64,000 nucleotides of DNA, from positions 12,766,564 through 12,830,563 of the forward strand of contig OY829541.1 of the NCBI GenBank assembly GCA_963691705.1. The letters run 5' to 3'. Within the stretch, counting starts at the first letter, position 1. Every line of letters starts with the position of its first letter. This stretch comes from Viola odorata. Taxonomy: Eukaryota > Streptophyta > Magnoliopsida > Malpighiales > Violaceae. Below are positions 54,872 through 64,000 of the stretch, piece by piece. The position numbers and the translations under genes were made by a program. Below the pieces are notes generated by a model. The model did no database searches. It was given only the letters and a program-made list of their open reading frames with translations, and was not told the DNA's origin.

Positions 54872-56277
54872 TTAGCTCCTGGCGTGGTATAGCCTCAGCC
54901 GAGCGATGTTCCAAGAGTTCTGCAGGGGCGTTCCCTCGAGTGTTTCCAGATGGTATGCTCCTTTTCCCACAATGCGGGTGACACGATACGGTCCATCCCA
55001 GTTTGGACTGAGTTTTCCCATACGTTGTCCTGCTGCCCGTCTGTCTCTGAGCACTAAATCTCCAGTTTTGAGCAATCGCTCCCTCACTTGCCGGTTGTGA
55101 TATTGTGCCATTTTCCTTTTGTAGTGCAGGGTTCTCAGGAGGGTTTCCTCGTGTGTTTCTGGTAGAGTATCGAGGTTAGCTCGTAACCTTTCTTCATTGT
55201 TTTCTTCTTTGAAGTGAGCCACCCGGAGGCTCATCATGCCAATCTCGACTGGTGTGACAGCTTCGGTTCCGAATGCTAACGTGAACGGCCTTGACAGTCA
55301 TGCGGTAGGCCCATAGTACATATGGCAATTCGTCTGGCCATTTCTTCTTGGACCCTAAGATGTTGCCCTTCCAAGTTTCTTTTGATGCCACTAAGGATGC
55401 TGCGGTTAGTTACTTCCGCCTGGCCGTTGGTTTGGGGATGTGCCACAGAGGAGAATCTTTGCTCTATCTGGAACTCTGCACATTGATCCCTGAAGAACTG
55501 GCTTGTAAATTGTGTCCCGTTGTTGCTAACTAGCACGCGTGGTACTCCAAATCGCATGATGACTTGGTGTTTGAAGAAACGCCAAATTTTTTCGGTGGTG
55601 ATGGTAGCTAACGCCTCAGCTTCGGCCCACTTTGTGAAGTAGTCTACCGCTACGACCACAAATTTTAATTGAGATCTGGCCTTTGGAAACGGGCCCAGGA
55701 TGTCAATCCCCCATTTTGCAAACGGGCACGGTGCGACTATTTCTGAAATTGGCACAGCAGGTTTTCGAGGAATCTTAGCATATTCCTGGCATTTCTGACA
55801 GGTTCTCACGAAGTTATGACAAACTCGTCGAATGGTGGGCCAGTAAAATCCCGACCGAAAGACTTGGGCTGCCAGAGTGCCGCTAGCAATGTGCATGCCG
55901 CATATCCCTTCGTGAATTTCACGTAACACATGTAAGCCTTCTTGCTCCGTTATGCATTTAGCGGCCGGATGGGAGAAACATCTTCGTATTAACTCTCCGT
56001 TATAATATGTGCATCGTGCTGCCCGTTTTAGGACTTTCTTCTTCTCTGTATGGTCTCCCGGTAGTTTATCATGTTTCAAATATTCTATCACTGGGATCCT
56101 CCAATCATTTTCCATTTCTTCCACACAGAGCGATGCCTGTTCTTCCATGAAAGAGGGTGTAGGTTGTTCTCCATAGCGCACGTCACTAGGTATTGAGGCT
56201 TCCGGATTGGCTGCCATCTTGGCGAGGCTATCGGCCTCTTCATTGTTTTCTCTAGGAATGTGCTCAAAATTCCCCAA
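54872..56277 (-). pseudogene. int: Integrase with RNase H tail (E2c), mutated
   Basis: From 56277 the frame begins with the end of RNase H (FEHIPRENNEEADSLAKMA). The integrase zinc site follows (H122, H129, C160, C163), then the catalytic core: D192 in GIDILGP, N252 where the second Asp is expected (LVSNNGTQF), and E288 in NGQAEVTNR, 35 residues later. The normal GAC codon appears as AAC. Frameshifts near 55370 and 55300 break the frame. The last part (55237-54872) is the C-terminal GPY-type domain (KLSPNWDGPYRVTRIVGKGAYHLETLEG). No chromodomain is seen. The enzyme would join element DNA to the genome but cannot be active here. Confidence 0.9.
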
Positions 56278-58009
56278 GGTAGCCCTCTTCGACCAATCGC
56301 TCTATAGCCGATTTTAACTCTCTGCATACATCTATTGAATGTCCCTTGACCTTATGGAATTTGCAGTATGCATTTTCTCTTCCTCCCATGATTACTCCTG
56401 GTTTCACAGGAGCTGGGTAACGGATAGGCAAATTTCTCTGTTGGACTATTGCTAAGATCTCCGCCCTTGGGAGTATGAGAGATGGGAGGTCAGGATCGTA
56501 TATCCGGCCCTTTGTCGGGTCCGTTTGCTTCCGAGTGGGGGATCCTCCAGGTCTTCCTTTTGAGAAATTGCCTCTCTGCCGGTTAGAGGTCTTGGTGTTA
56601 TATTCTTTCCGCTGCCCGGGATCCTCGGTGGGTTTAGCGTCAGGGGCATTGCTGTTCAAGACGTTAGGGGCCACATATGGGTCCGCCGGCATGCCTCGGA
56701 TCCATTCTCTATTTTCTTCCTCTTCCATTCTCGTATAGTTATGCGCTTTCAACCTCAATGCATCCAGGGTCGTTGGGGGGTCCACCGTTAGCGTATCTTT
56801 CAGTTTACTGTATTGACAATTGCGTTTCAGGGCCTCAATCGCAAAATCGATAGTGACCCCCGGCGTTAGGGACATTTCAAGATCAAATCGACCTAAGAAA
56901 TCGTTCAACGATTCTTGTGGTTTTTGATGGATATCGAACAGCACAGCTGCTGACTTTCTAATAGGAATAGCCGTGCTAAACCGACTTTTGAATTTTTCTT
57001 CCAACTGAGAAAAATTATCGATAGACCCGGCGGGGAGCCCCTCGAACCATAGACGTGCCACTCCTGACAGCGTCATTACGGAAATTTGACACAATGCTGC
57101 GTCACTGCGCGTTTGGAATTGCACGAAATCCTTCACCTTATTGAGGTGAGAAATGGGATCTTTTGTGCCGTCATATGATTCTGCTGGGAGTTTCACATGT
57201 CGATGGACTCTGTGGTGCCTGACACGGTAGCTGAACGGATGACCCACGTTAGCATCGGGGATCCTACGAGGCTGACGTTGATGTGGAATTTCAGCGTTGT
57301 ATTTGGGATTTTGAGGATCATATTCCTGATGTCTCCTAGGAGAACGACTACGGCTCCTTGGAGTTCGAGCTCGTCGACTTCTGCTGCTAGATCTCTCGCT
57401 GTATCTAGGAGATGGATCTCTCACTATATCTCCCCGTCGATCATTCCAGGGCTCCCTATACTCGTCACGCTGGCAGACTGCTTCGGGGATAGAGATTTCT
57501 CCCCTGTATTGTCCAGAATGGTCGGCAGGTCCGCGCGTGAATGGTGGGACGTTTATGGGGGCCAAGAGGAAAGGTAAGGAGGACAGGAGTGCCCTAGACT
57601 GCTCGGGCGATAAGGGTCGTTCGGTGACAAGGGACGGGGTGAAAATTACTTGGGAGGACACACCAGGTCTTGAGGCATGAGGAGTAAATCCAGCAGCCAT
57701 CTCTGTCAGTTGATCCAGTTGAGCTTGGAGAGCTACTATTGAATTCACGAAAGGGTTGTCCGCTTCTCCTATCATAGATCTTCCCGCTTGGGGGGTAGGG
57801 TGGCTGGTTCCTGCTATATGGGAGAAGGGAGAGCAAATCTGGAATGTAACTTCTTCTGAACTTGACCCGCGAGGAAGATCTAACTCTCCTACAGCGACGT
57901 CCTGCCCTGGGGTGGGGGCATCAGAGATAGCGAAGGTAAACAAGCGTCTGCGGGTGTTGTATGGGATGTTGGAAGTTCGGGACAGCGCCGGATCTGACTC
58001 TGAGGCCAT
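56264..58009 (-). CDS. gag: Tat-type Gag (E2c), intact, 581 residues
   Basis: The ATG at 58009 is 86 bp inside the 5' LTR. The first 200 residues are Pro/Ser-rich. Residues 200-240 are an Arg/Ser-rich stretch (RSSSRSRRARTPRSRSRSPRR). The capsid-type block starts near residue 275 (LPAESYDGTKDPISHLNKVKDFV, RLWFEGLPAGSIDNFSQLEEKFKSRF). Near residues 548-562 is a C/H-type site (CKFHKVKGHSIDVC), as in Tat gags. No stop or frameshift is seen, unlike almost every other frame in the window. The frame ends GYLGEF at the point where the protease-RT deletion begins and overlaps the integrase frame by 14 bp. Confidence 0.9.
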   Translation of the reverse strand: MASESDPALSRTSNIPYNTRRRLFTFAISDAPTPGQDVAVGELDLPRGSSSEEVTFQICSPFSHIAGTSHPTPQAGRSMIGEADNPFVNSIVALQAQLDQLTEMAAGFTPHASRPGVSSQVIFTPSLVTERPLSPEQSRALLSSLPFLLAPINVPPFTRGPADHSGQYRGEISIPEAVCQRDEYREPWNDRRGDIVRDPSPRYSERSSSRSRRARTPRSRSRSPRRHQEYDPQNPKYNAEIPHQRQPRRIPDANVGHPFSYRVRHHRVHRHVKLPAESYDGTKDPISHLNKVKDFVQFQTRSDAALCQISVMTLSGVARLWFEGLPAGSIDNFSQLEEKFKSRFSTAIPIRKSAAVLFDIHQKPQESLNDFLGRFDLEMSLTPGVTIDFAIEALKRNCQYSKLKDTLTVDPPTTLDALRLKAHNYTRMEEEENREWIRGMPADPYVAPNVLNSNAPDAKPTEDPGQRKEYNTKTSNRQRGNFSKGRPGGSPTRKQTDPTKGRIYDPDLPSLILPRAEILAIVQQRNLPIRYPAPVKPGVIMGGRENAYCKFHKVKGHSIDVCRELKSAIERLVEEGYLGEF

Positions 58010-58072
58010 AATCCTTCTAGCTTCGGGGAGGAGGAGCTTGGTTATTAAGGATGCTCACTTAATAGAACCAAA

Positions 58073-58092
58073 ACTCTCAATGAAAGCACCAA
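58073..58092 (-). other. E2c primer-binding site
   Basis: On the minus strand, two bases after the LTR end, the sequence reads TTGGTGCTTTCATTGAGAGT, a PBS form I associate with plant Ty3/gypsy elements. It fixes the minus orientation of E2c and differs from the TGGTAGCGGAGC form of the type I and II elements. I do not assign the tRNA. Confidence 0.75.
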
Positions 58093-58094
58093 TT

Positions 58095-58665
58095 TGATAA
58101 TAATTTGTCTTCTGCCGAAGGATGTATAGCGGAGCAGCTCTTCTCAGATCAGTGTGCGCGACGGTCCACAGTACCTGCCATGCGCCGGAGGGGGTCTCCG
58201 GCGGAAACACTCCGATGCTTAAGTCAGTAGGTGTACTGAAATTGGCAGAGTTTTGGCCAGTCAAGTCCGCTTACCTGCCTCCTTTGTGGGGGAGGTATTT
58301 ATAGAAGAAAGGGGGCGTTCCCGCCCGAGTAAACGGGTACGGAGCTATCGCTCGCGTTAGGGTCTGTGATTCGACCTTATCGGGATACGCTACCTTGGCG
58401 GTAGGTTCGTAGGTAGATATTGCCGCGGTAGGATAATGGCCGGAGCGTTAATCCTGACGCGTGGTTTCCTCTGGGGGTGAGATAACTCCTTGAGCCAAGC
58501 AGGAGGTCCGGAGAGGAGCCGGTAGGGCCCCATTAGCCTCTGTAGTGTTAGCCTTTGGGGAAGGTAGCAATCTTGTCCCTACCGTGGTGGTGCGAAACAG
58601 TAGCTATGCCTCTTCCCACCGGGTGATAGACGAAAATACCCTTTCTTTTAGGTGGATTGTTATCA
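58095..58665 (-). promoter_or_regulatory. E2c 5' LTR with TATA box
   Basis: This 571-bp LTR runs TGATAATAAT to GGATTGTTATCA in plus-strand sense. The minus-strand TATAAATA at 58296-58303 is placed to start transcripts near 58265, towards gag. It differs from the 3' LTR by only a few bases and short indels. Confidence 0.88.
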
Positions 58666-58670
58666 CTTGC

Positions 58671-59164
58671 CTCACAAAGTAGTGATGTGGCCGACTTGGA
58701 GAGGAGGGCAAAAATGTTGGACACTAGCTAACAAACAAGCAAGTTCACATGGCTCTCATGGCTCATCATAGGAAGCTCCAATCATAGCAATTAAACACAC
58801 TTAAGAAGATGAAATTTCATCACTTAGATGCACGACAAACACAAAATTATTTAGCAATTATTCAGCAATCAGCACACTAGAAGACAAAAAATTTCCTCAA
58901 GAACACAAAAGTTTCAAAAGAAGATTAATTGAATCCTATGGTAGGAAACAATGTTTAATCCATGGAAATGAAGTTTGAAGGTGTTTGAACCGTGGGAACT
59001 CAAGGAAAATGAGTTTTAGCAATTTAGTGGAACGGGTGTGAAAAAGTAGAAAAATAGAAAAAACTTCAGCACAAAATAGAGATGTTCTATGGTAGAGGAG
59101 ATGATTCTAACCGTAGAAATGGAGTTTACCAACCTAGAAGACAGCCTTGAGCTTCGCTACCACT
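58671..59164 (-). other. E1 leader, last part, and PBS
   Basis: This continues the E1 leader after the E2c insertion (CTCACAAAGTAGTGATGTGGCCGAC, matching other leaders). It ends with a PBS complement, GAGCTTCGCTACCACT, at 59149-59164 beside the LTR. The short piece 46274-46298 lies between E2b and E2c. Confidence 0.75.
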
Positions 59165-59894
59165 TGATAACATTCAGAATTGCTTGGAAGGATTGAAGCC
59201 GAGAGTTTATGGAGCCACAGATCTAGTCTCCTTTGGGAGGATGGTAACACTCGGATGTATGGTGTTTAGATGGACGATTTGAGGTGTTTAGTGAAGAGGA
59301 TAACGTTGCTAGGAGATAGCAGAAAGGTGCAGCAGATTTAAATGGAAGAAGATGAAGATGTATTGATGAAATAACAATATATTGAACTCATAAACTTGAA
59401 ACAAGCATACAAGGATCTCTACCCAAATGAGTGATCCTTTCTAATCCTAATGATTAGAAACTTACTTAATACAAGAAGGAAGCTTAATGATTCTCAGCTC
59501 TTGGAACCCCGACTCATAACGCCCTAATGCTAACCTAGAATAGTTGGTCATTGAAAGGAGAAAAACTCAATCAAAATCAAAGACAAGTCTAAAGTGAGCC
59601 TATTACTTACTATTTATACTAAGAACCCAATACAAGGGATAATACCCTTACACCCTTATACAAAGGGGCTTGAGAAGCTTGGCCTTGGCAGCAATGAAGA
59701 TGGGCTCGGACATGGGCTCGGCCAAGGGCTCGGACACGGGCTCGGCCAAGGGCTCACAGCTTGCTAGGGTTGGAGGAGCGGATGTGTCATGGTTTGGCGG
59801 AACAACCCGTGAGAACCGTGCGAGGAAGATAGGCCACGCGGGAGGCCTTTCCCGCGCGATGTGTGAGGGCACCGGAGGGTCCATGCTCGTATCA
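59165..59894 (-). promoter_or_regulatory. E1 5' LTR
   Basis: This 730-bp LTR runs TGATAACATTC to CCATGCTCGTATCA and is followed by AGAGC, the TSD that matches 19906-19910. The minus-strand TATAAATA is at 59611-59618. GGGCTCGG short tandem units are at 59700-59760. Confidence 0.85.
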
Positions 59895-59899
59895 AGAGC

Positions 59900-60542
59900 T
59901 CTCACTCGTATCCATGTGAAGACCTGACGGGTAGGTCGCGCAAGCCATGAGGAACGTCGTGCCAAGCCCTCACAAACCATGAAGACGTCCGCGCACCAGG
60001 CGCGCCAACCCTAGCATCCCATGAAGTCCCCGCGCCTAAGCCATCCGAGGCCTTGCGCTAACTCCCCAAGCCCATCTCTTCAAGCCCGCGGTCAAGGCCG
60101 TAAGTGAAGGGTAGTTTAGGGTTGTTTCTTGTAATAATTCCCAAGCTATAAATAGAAGGAGATATCCTCTTTCATAGCTTGTCTTTGATTTTAAGTGAGT
60201 TATCTCCATCAAGACCAATTAGTTGGCTTTACCTTAGGGTTCCTAAAATCGGTCTTCTTTTCAATTAACTAACACCTTTCGTCTTGATCATCACTGATCA
60301 ATTAAGGGAAGGTTTCGGTTGATGATCCTTGCAATCGCTTGAATACAAGTTTGAATAAAGTTTCCATTTAAATCATCTCTATTCTTCATCCATCTAATAC
60401 CGCTGCATTACTCCATTAAAACACCAACAAATATCCATCTAAACACCATTAAACTGAGAGTTTACAACCTCCCAAAGGAGACTAGATCCTTCCTCTAAGA
60501 ACATCACGGTTTCATCCTTCAAGAGAAACCGAGAAGTTATCA
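59900..60542 (+). mobile_element. E0 3' LTR, main part
   Basis: This continues the LTR that starts at 19893. Its sequence (CCAACCCTAGCATCCCATGA, then TTTCATCCTTCAAGAGAAACC and GAAGTTATCA at the end) is the reverse complement counterpart of the E2b LTRs. A plus-strand TATAAATA is at 60147-60154. It ends at 60542 in a minus-strand type I LTR, which was the target of E0. Confidence 0.75.
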
Positions 60543-60865
60543 TTAAGTAACCCTAAATTGCCCTATTGGTTCACCTAATGTGAAGTGTTCTTTGTAGAGG
60601 AAAAGTCAACAAAGCAAAGGCCAATCCTAAAAATGGCTAACATAGCCTATTTATACTACATAATTATTTGCCCTTCAAGTGAACCACAAGTCACTTAAAA
60701 ACTCAAGTCTGCCCAGACTTCATGGTCCTGCTGATGGCCCATTAACTCGACCATGAGCAGGCACTGTCTTGGCCTTCTCGTCGCGTGCATTCGGGGAAGA
60801 TAGGCCACACGGGACGCCTTTTAGGTGCAATATGTGCAGGCATCGGAGGGTCCATGCTCGTATCA
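60543..60865 (-). mobile_element. Type I LTR fragment that received E0
   Basis: It starts TTAAGTAACCCTAAATTGCCC (compare about 7920) and ends CCATGCTCGTATCA, with a PPT complement to its right (60866-60885). It is the right part of a minus-strand 3' LTR. The left part is beyond the E0 insertion and not recognised. Confidence 0.65.
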
Positions 60866-61042
60866 TCCCATCCCTCTTTGAGGAGATTCGTCCTCGAATC
60901 TACACCATGCATAGGGAAAAGCGATGGAGAATCCAACCCAAAAGAGACCGAAGAAGTAAAGGAGGATACGCGGCCACTATGAGAAGCCAATGGAGTGATG
61001 GAGAAGATCCTAATAAAACAATAATCTCGGCCTAGAAGGGGG
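60866..61042 (-). pseudogene. Type I internal remnant
   Basis: This short piece contains the GATTCGTCCTCGAATC palindrome, the PPT complement and the end of the family ORF (read on the minus strand, ending near DSRTNLLKEGWDD). It is cut at 61043 by insertion of a plus-strand element. Confidence 0.55.
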
Positions 61043-61861
61043 TGATACGAGCACGACACCTCACCATTACCACACTTGGAGCATGGGAATGGTAGCCTTA
61101 CTCTTGAAGGCATTAAGGGATGAAGAGAGCAATGTGAAGGCCCAAGGCAGGTGGGTAATGTGCCTACAAGCCAACACCCTCACGTTGACGCGTTGGAAGA
61201 TCGCAATCCCAGCAGCCGAAGCGGAAGGCCAAGGGACAGCTCACGGGATCCTAGGCCATACCATGAACGACCTCGCAGCGAACCCTAGCAGACCATGAGC
61301 TTTTGCCGCGCAAGGACTATCCTCCCATGAAGCCTGGCGCTAGCCTTCCCAAACCCATCTTCCAAGCCCGAAGCTGAAGCCCCTCTGTCCAAGGGTGATT
61401 TGGGTATTTATTCCATCTAAATAGCCTACTATAAATAATGAGAGATAGGCTCATTTAGACCTAGTCTTTGAACTTGTGAGAAATCTCCTATCTTAGACCA
61501 CTATCTTTGGGTAGCTATTAGGGATCTTAATTCCAAACACTTTCTATCTTTTCTATCGAATAGGTTGCCTAGATGAGGGTTATTCTTGAAGAGAGATCCT
61601 TGTATAACCAACGGCAAGGTTGCCTAGATTATCTTCTAGGAGGGTTTGTCTAGTTATCAAGTTATTTTCCTTGTAAACACTTGATCTATCAATCCATTTC
61701 GTTCCCTTTACATTCTGCCATTACCTACGCACTCCATTACTCCTTCATACTCGCTCCTTTCAATCCATTTTCATCCATTCCAAACCATCCCATCGAAGTG
61801 AGCTAGATCTTTCCCTAAGCTCTCGGTCGAAGCTTCCTAAAATGAAGGCGAGATTACACCA
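61043..61861 (+). promoter_or_regulatory. 5' LTR of a plus-strand type I element
   Basis: This 819-bp LTR begins TGATACGAGCACGAC and ends AGATTACACCA. The plus-strand TATAAATA is at 61430-61437. Two bases after the end, TGGTAGCGGAGCTCAG (61864-61879) is the PBS, so this is a 5' LTR. The element runs off the right edge of the window. Confidence 0.75.
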
Positions 61862-62826
61862 TGTGGTAGCGGAGCTCAGGGCTGCTCACTAGGATGGTTT
61901 TGGTATTTTTCCTTCCTCAAAATCATCCTTTTCGTGTCTTGTTGATGTATTTGAAGTTTTGGGCACTTTTGAGTTTTTGACATTTTTGAAAAAAAAATTA
62001 TCTTTTGTGGTTTGATCTTGATTTGGTCATTTTTGCTGGAAATTTCATGTTTGTGTGCATTCAAATCTTCAAATCTTCATCTCCTTCCTCTTGAACGTTC
62101 ACGTTGTTCATGTGTGCCTTCAAATATTCATCCATATGCATAGAAATTGAGACAAGTGTCTTGTGTGCCATGTGGTCCTTGTGGTCTAACTTTTGTTTGC
62201 TAGCATAGCTGTCAGCCACTTTCCTCTTCTCATAGCCGGCCACATCTCCCTCATTCTCCTTCAAGTATTTCTTCAAGCATATGCATAGAATATTCTATTA
62301 GATATTTATTTCACACTTGTGATGAATCAACTGCCACATCTTTGCCAAATCATCTTATGTTCCACCCTACTAGTACTTGTCATATATATTTAAACACTAC
62401 TAGATGTCACCCATTGTTATTTGTCCTTGAGTTTCTTGCACTCCTCTACTCAAAAGAAAAGAAACGCAATACCTCTTTCCTTTTAATTTGTCCTTTAATT
62501 GAGCTAGCTTTTCTTTTGTCTTGGTTATTCATTTCTTGTTTTCTACGTGATATTTCTACTCGAAGCTATTTTCGTGTTCAAATTCATCCATTTTCCTTGA
62601 ACACTATTACGACTTTCTTGCTTTCTTTATGTGCTAAGTTTTCTTTGATTATCCTCGTGCCCCCTTAATTCTTAGAGTCTTGATGACCTAGGTGGTGGTT
62701 AAGTAAAGAGATTTGAGAGGGTAAGGTGGTGCCACTTTGAGTGTGTTTGAAACACGAGTGATACACGTGAGGGAGAGACTAACCCCTTGATATACCAATT
62801 GCGTTAGTTCATTTTTGCAGGTACAT
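61862..62826 (+). other. Leader of the right-hand plus-strand element
   Basis: This is non-coding leader with the reverse-complement motifs of the family: AGCCGGCCACATC near 62235, TCTAGATGTC-like repeats, GATACACGTGAGGGAGAGAC at 62760-62779, and TTTTTGCAGGTAC at 62812-62824, a good 3' splice-site look-alike just before the expected gag start. It is interrupted at 62827 by a type II LTR. Confidence 0.65.
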
Positions 62827-63756
62827 TGATACAATCCTAGTTGCATAGGATGCGTAACATGTAATTATGATCGTTGCGGAATTGAATAAATCGACGAGTG
62901 CGAACTTAGCTCCCTTTGACAACTGAATCCTAAGAACCCTAATCGATTTCAAGTCAAGGATCTTGAATCGAATTCTTAGACCTAGACTCGACTAAGTGAG
63001 AATCAACCTAAGACAATCGAAATAATAGGGTTGCAATTTCAGTTTTACTTGTTGACGACTCGAGTATTGCAGACTTGAGAAGAAACAAGGTTCAATCACA
63101 TGAACAATGGGCAGAGATTTACAAAGAAAAAAATCTTATTTTATCAAAATATCAGCCAACTCAATAATGGAGCTAAATGGCTCCTTATAAAGAGTTTACA
63201 AGCAAAACCCTAATCTGAAAAGAAGTAGGAGTTCTAATTAAGGAAAATAACTTAATTAACTAATTAATTAAAATAACTAATATGGAAATTTGTTGTCTTA
63301 AGTCAGACAACGAAACGCCACATGCGCATTAGGACAGGACGCGTCTTCAGGCCGCACTCGGACTCGGACAAGGAATCCTAGCGCCGCAAGGATTCGCGCT
63401 CCGCACACCCCAAATTAGGGTTTGATGTATCTCCCAAATGCCTCGGGCATTTCTGCTGATTTTTGGGCACACACTCCTTGACATGTTGCAGTACATATCG
63501 AACTGAAAAAGATGGTCATGGGAGGTCAATCTACGCATCGATCCGCTACCCAGCAGAATCTCCATCACACGTCGTGATGGTTAGTAAGTTGACCACGCGT
63601 GGGACCTTCTCTCGAAGCGTAGCATCCTCAAGTGTCATCTCATATTCCAGCTCCTTGTGAATGAGGGAGGACAACTTGTCTTGAAGCTTTCTAGCTCTCG
63701 CGCGCATCATTGGACCAGTAGGTGGCAAAGGTATGTCGATGCGTGGGTTCGCATCA
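62827..63756 (-). mobile_element. Type II LTR, minus strand, full length
   Basis: This 930-bp LTR runs TGATACAATCC to GGTTCGCATCA and is followed by a PPT complement and the GATTCGTCCTCGAATCC palindrome (63757-63796). It is therefore a 3' LTR of a minus-strand element. Only about 40 bp of that element's internal part remains before plus-strand gag sequence begins. The minus-strand TATA-like CTTTATAAGG is at 63183-63192. Confidence 0.8.
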
Positions 63757-63796
63757 TCCCCTCCCCCTTCGAAAGGATTCGTCCTCGAATCCAACG

Positions 63797-64000
63797 AGAG
63801 GCAAAATTATGAGGGGTATGCCTATGAGAGGCGCGGAAGAATGGATGAAAGGCAACCTAGATTTGAGAATAGAGATGATGTCAATCTAGGAAAAACAAAA
63901 ATGAAATTTCCACCTTTTGAAGGGACGGAAAGCCCGAATGAATATTTGGCATGGGAATGGAAGGTCTAATCGATCTTAGATTATTACAACTACTTAGAGG
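63797..64000 (+). pseudogene. gag: Gag N-terminal fragment, cut by the window end
   Basis: A plus-strand frame reads NYEGYAYERRGRMDERQPRFENRDDV, then MKFPPFEGTESPNEYLAWEWKV, the conserved beginning of the Ty3/gypsy capsid region. A TAA follows KV, and the frame would continue as SILDYYNYLE. It belongs to the plus-strand element starting at 61043 and has one visible stop before the window ends. The open frame begins inside the LTR, which is coincidental. Confidence 0.7.

Larger units (their letters stand above)
46299..58665 (-). mobile_element. E2c: Tat-lineage Ty3/gypsy element, pol-deleted, with antisense genes (12.4 kb)
   Basis: LTRs at 46299-46866 (568 bp) and 58095-58665 (571 bp) are nearly identical by eye, and CTTGC flanks both ends (46294-46298 and 58666-58670). 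On the minus strand the order is 5' LTR, PBS, gag, a remnant of RNase H, integrase, two short tandem-repeat arrays, a 7-kb region with ORFs on the opposite strand, and the 3' LTR. Protease, RT and the RNase H core are missing. The near-identical LTRs make it one of the youngest insertions here. It interrupts the E1 leader just beside E2b. Confidence 0.92.
19911..59894 (-). mobile_element. E1: very large nested type I element
   Basis: AGAGC precedes the LTR that starts at 19911 and follows the LTR that ends at 59894. The two LTRs are similar by eye (both begin TGATAACA and carry GGATTGAAGCCGAGAG). The pieces at 39400-41326, 46274-46298 and 58671-59164 form its internal region in the right order and orientation: PPT, ORF, leader, PBS. 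About 36 kb of its 40-kb span is later insertions: E2a in the 3' LTR, then E2b and E2c in the leader. Without them E1 would be roughly 4 kb, with a single short ORF and no pol. Confidence 0.75.

Noticed and set aside
58095..58665. E2c as a plus-strand element
   Set aside because: PBS, gag, integrase and the TATA boxes all point to the minus strand; the plus-strand ORFs are antisense.
62342..62668. 108-codon ORF in the leader
   Set aside because: Hydrophobic T-rich frame in a non-coding leader; the counterpart leaders do not keep it open.

Overview
This is a gene-poor stretch of a plant nuclear genome, almost certainly an angiosperm, made of nested LTR retrotransposons and repeats derived from them. 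The evidence is LTRs with plant-type TATA boxes, 5-bp target-site duplications (TSDs), Ty3/gypsy gag, protease and integrase motifs, GT-AG introns of 68-83 bp, and a 13.7-kb tandem array. I see no ordinary host gene, tRNA, rRNA, CRISPR array or bacterial feature. Most coding regions are broken.

Two LTR groups dominate. Type I LTRs are about 660-780 bp, begin TGATACGAG and belong to elements that keep only gag, gag-protease or a short unknown ORF. Type II LTRs are about 920-1100 bp and are present as solo copies, flank-defined copies and fragments. A third, unrelated element (46299-58665) has 568/571-bp LTRs and Tat-lineage gag and integrase.

Layout. 1-9.1 kb: broken type I elements on the minus strand, interleaved with type II LTRs, including a tandem duplication at 2.7-5.4 kb. 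9.1-11.15 kb: 3' end and LTR of a plus-strand type II element. From 11.15 kb a plus-strand gag-protease element (E0) begins. Its gag is split by a complete 5.45-kb minus-strand element (12159-17609, TSD GCTCC). Its 3' LTR starts at 19893 and is split after 18 bp by a very large minus-strand element E1 (19911-59894, TSD AGAGC), then resumes at 59900-60542.

E1 is itself filled with later insertions. E2a (from 20461 to about 39.2 kb) sits in the E1 3' LTR and carries a solo LTR (22532-23452, TSD GGCAG) and an 18-copy, 761-bp satellite array (24745-38436) that ends in a 0.88-kb LTR palindrome. E2b (41327-46273, TSD GCTCA/TCTCA) and the Tat element E2c (46299-58665, TSD CTTGC) sit in the E1 leader. 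From 60.5 to 64 kb there are further type I pieces and the start of another plus-strand element with a type II LTR inside it.

The most unusual parts are: the satellite built from chimeric retrotransposon pieces; the Tat element, which lacks protease, reverse transcriptase and most of RNase H but carries at least four ORFs antisense to gag, two of them paralogous spliced genes with the same phase-1 intron; and a type I family that keeps a Ser/Tyr-rich ORF and a duplicated C-terminal module instead of pol. None of the elements seen here could move without enzymes from elsewhere.
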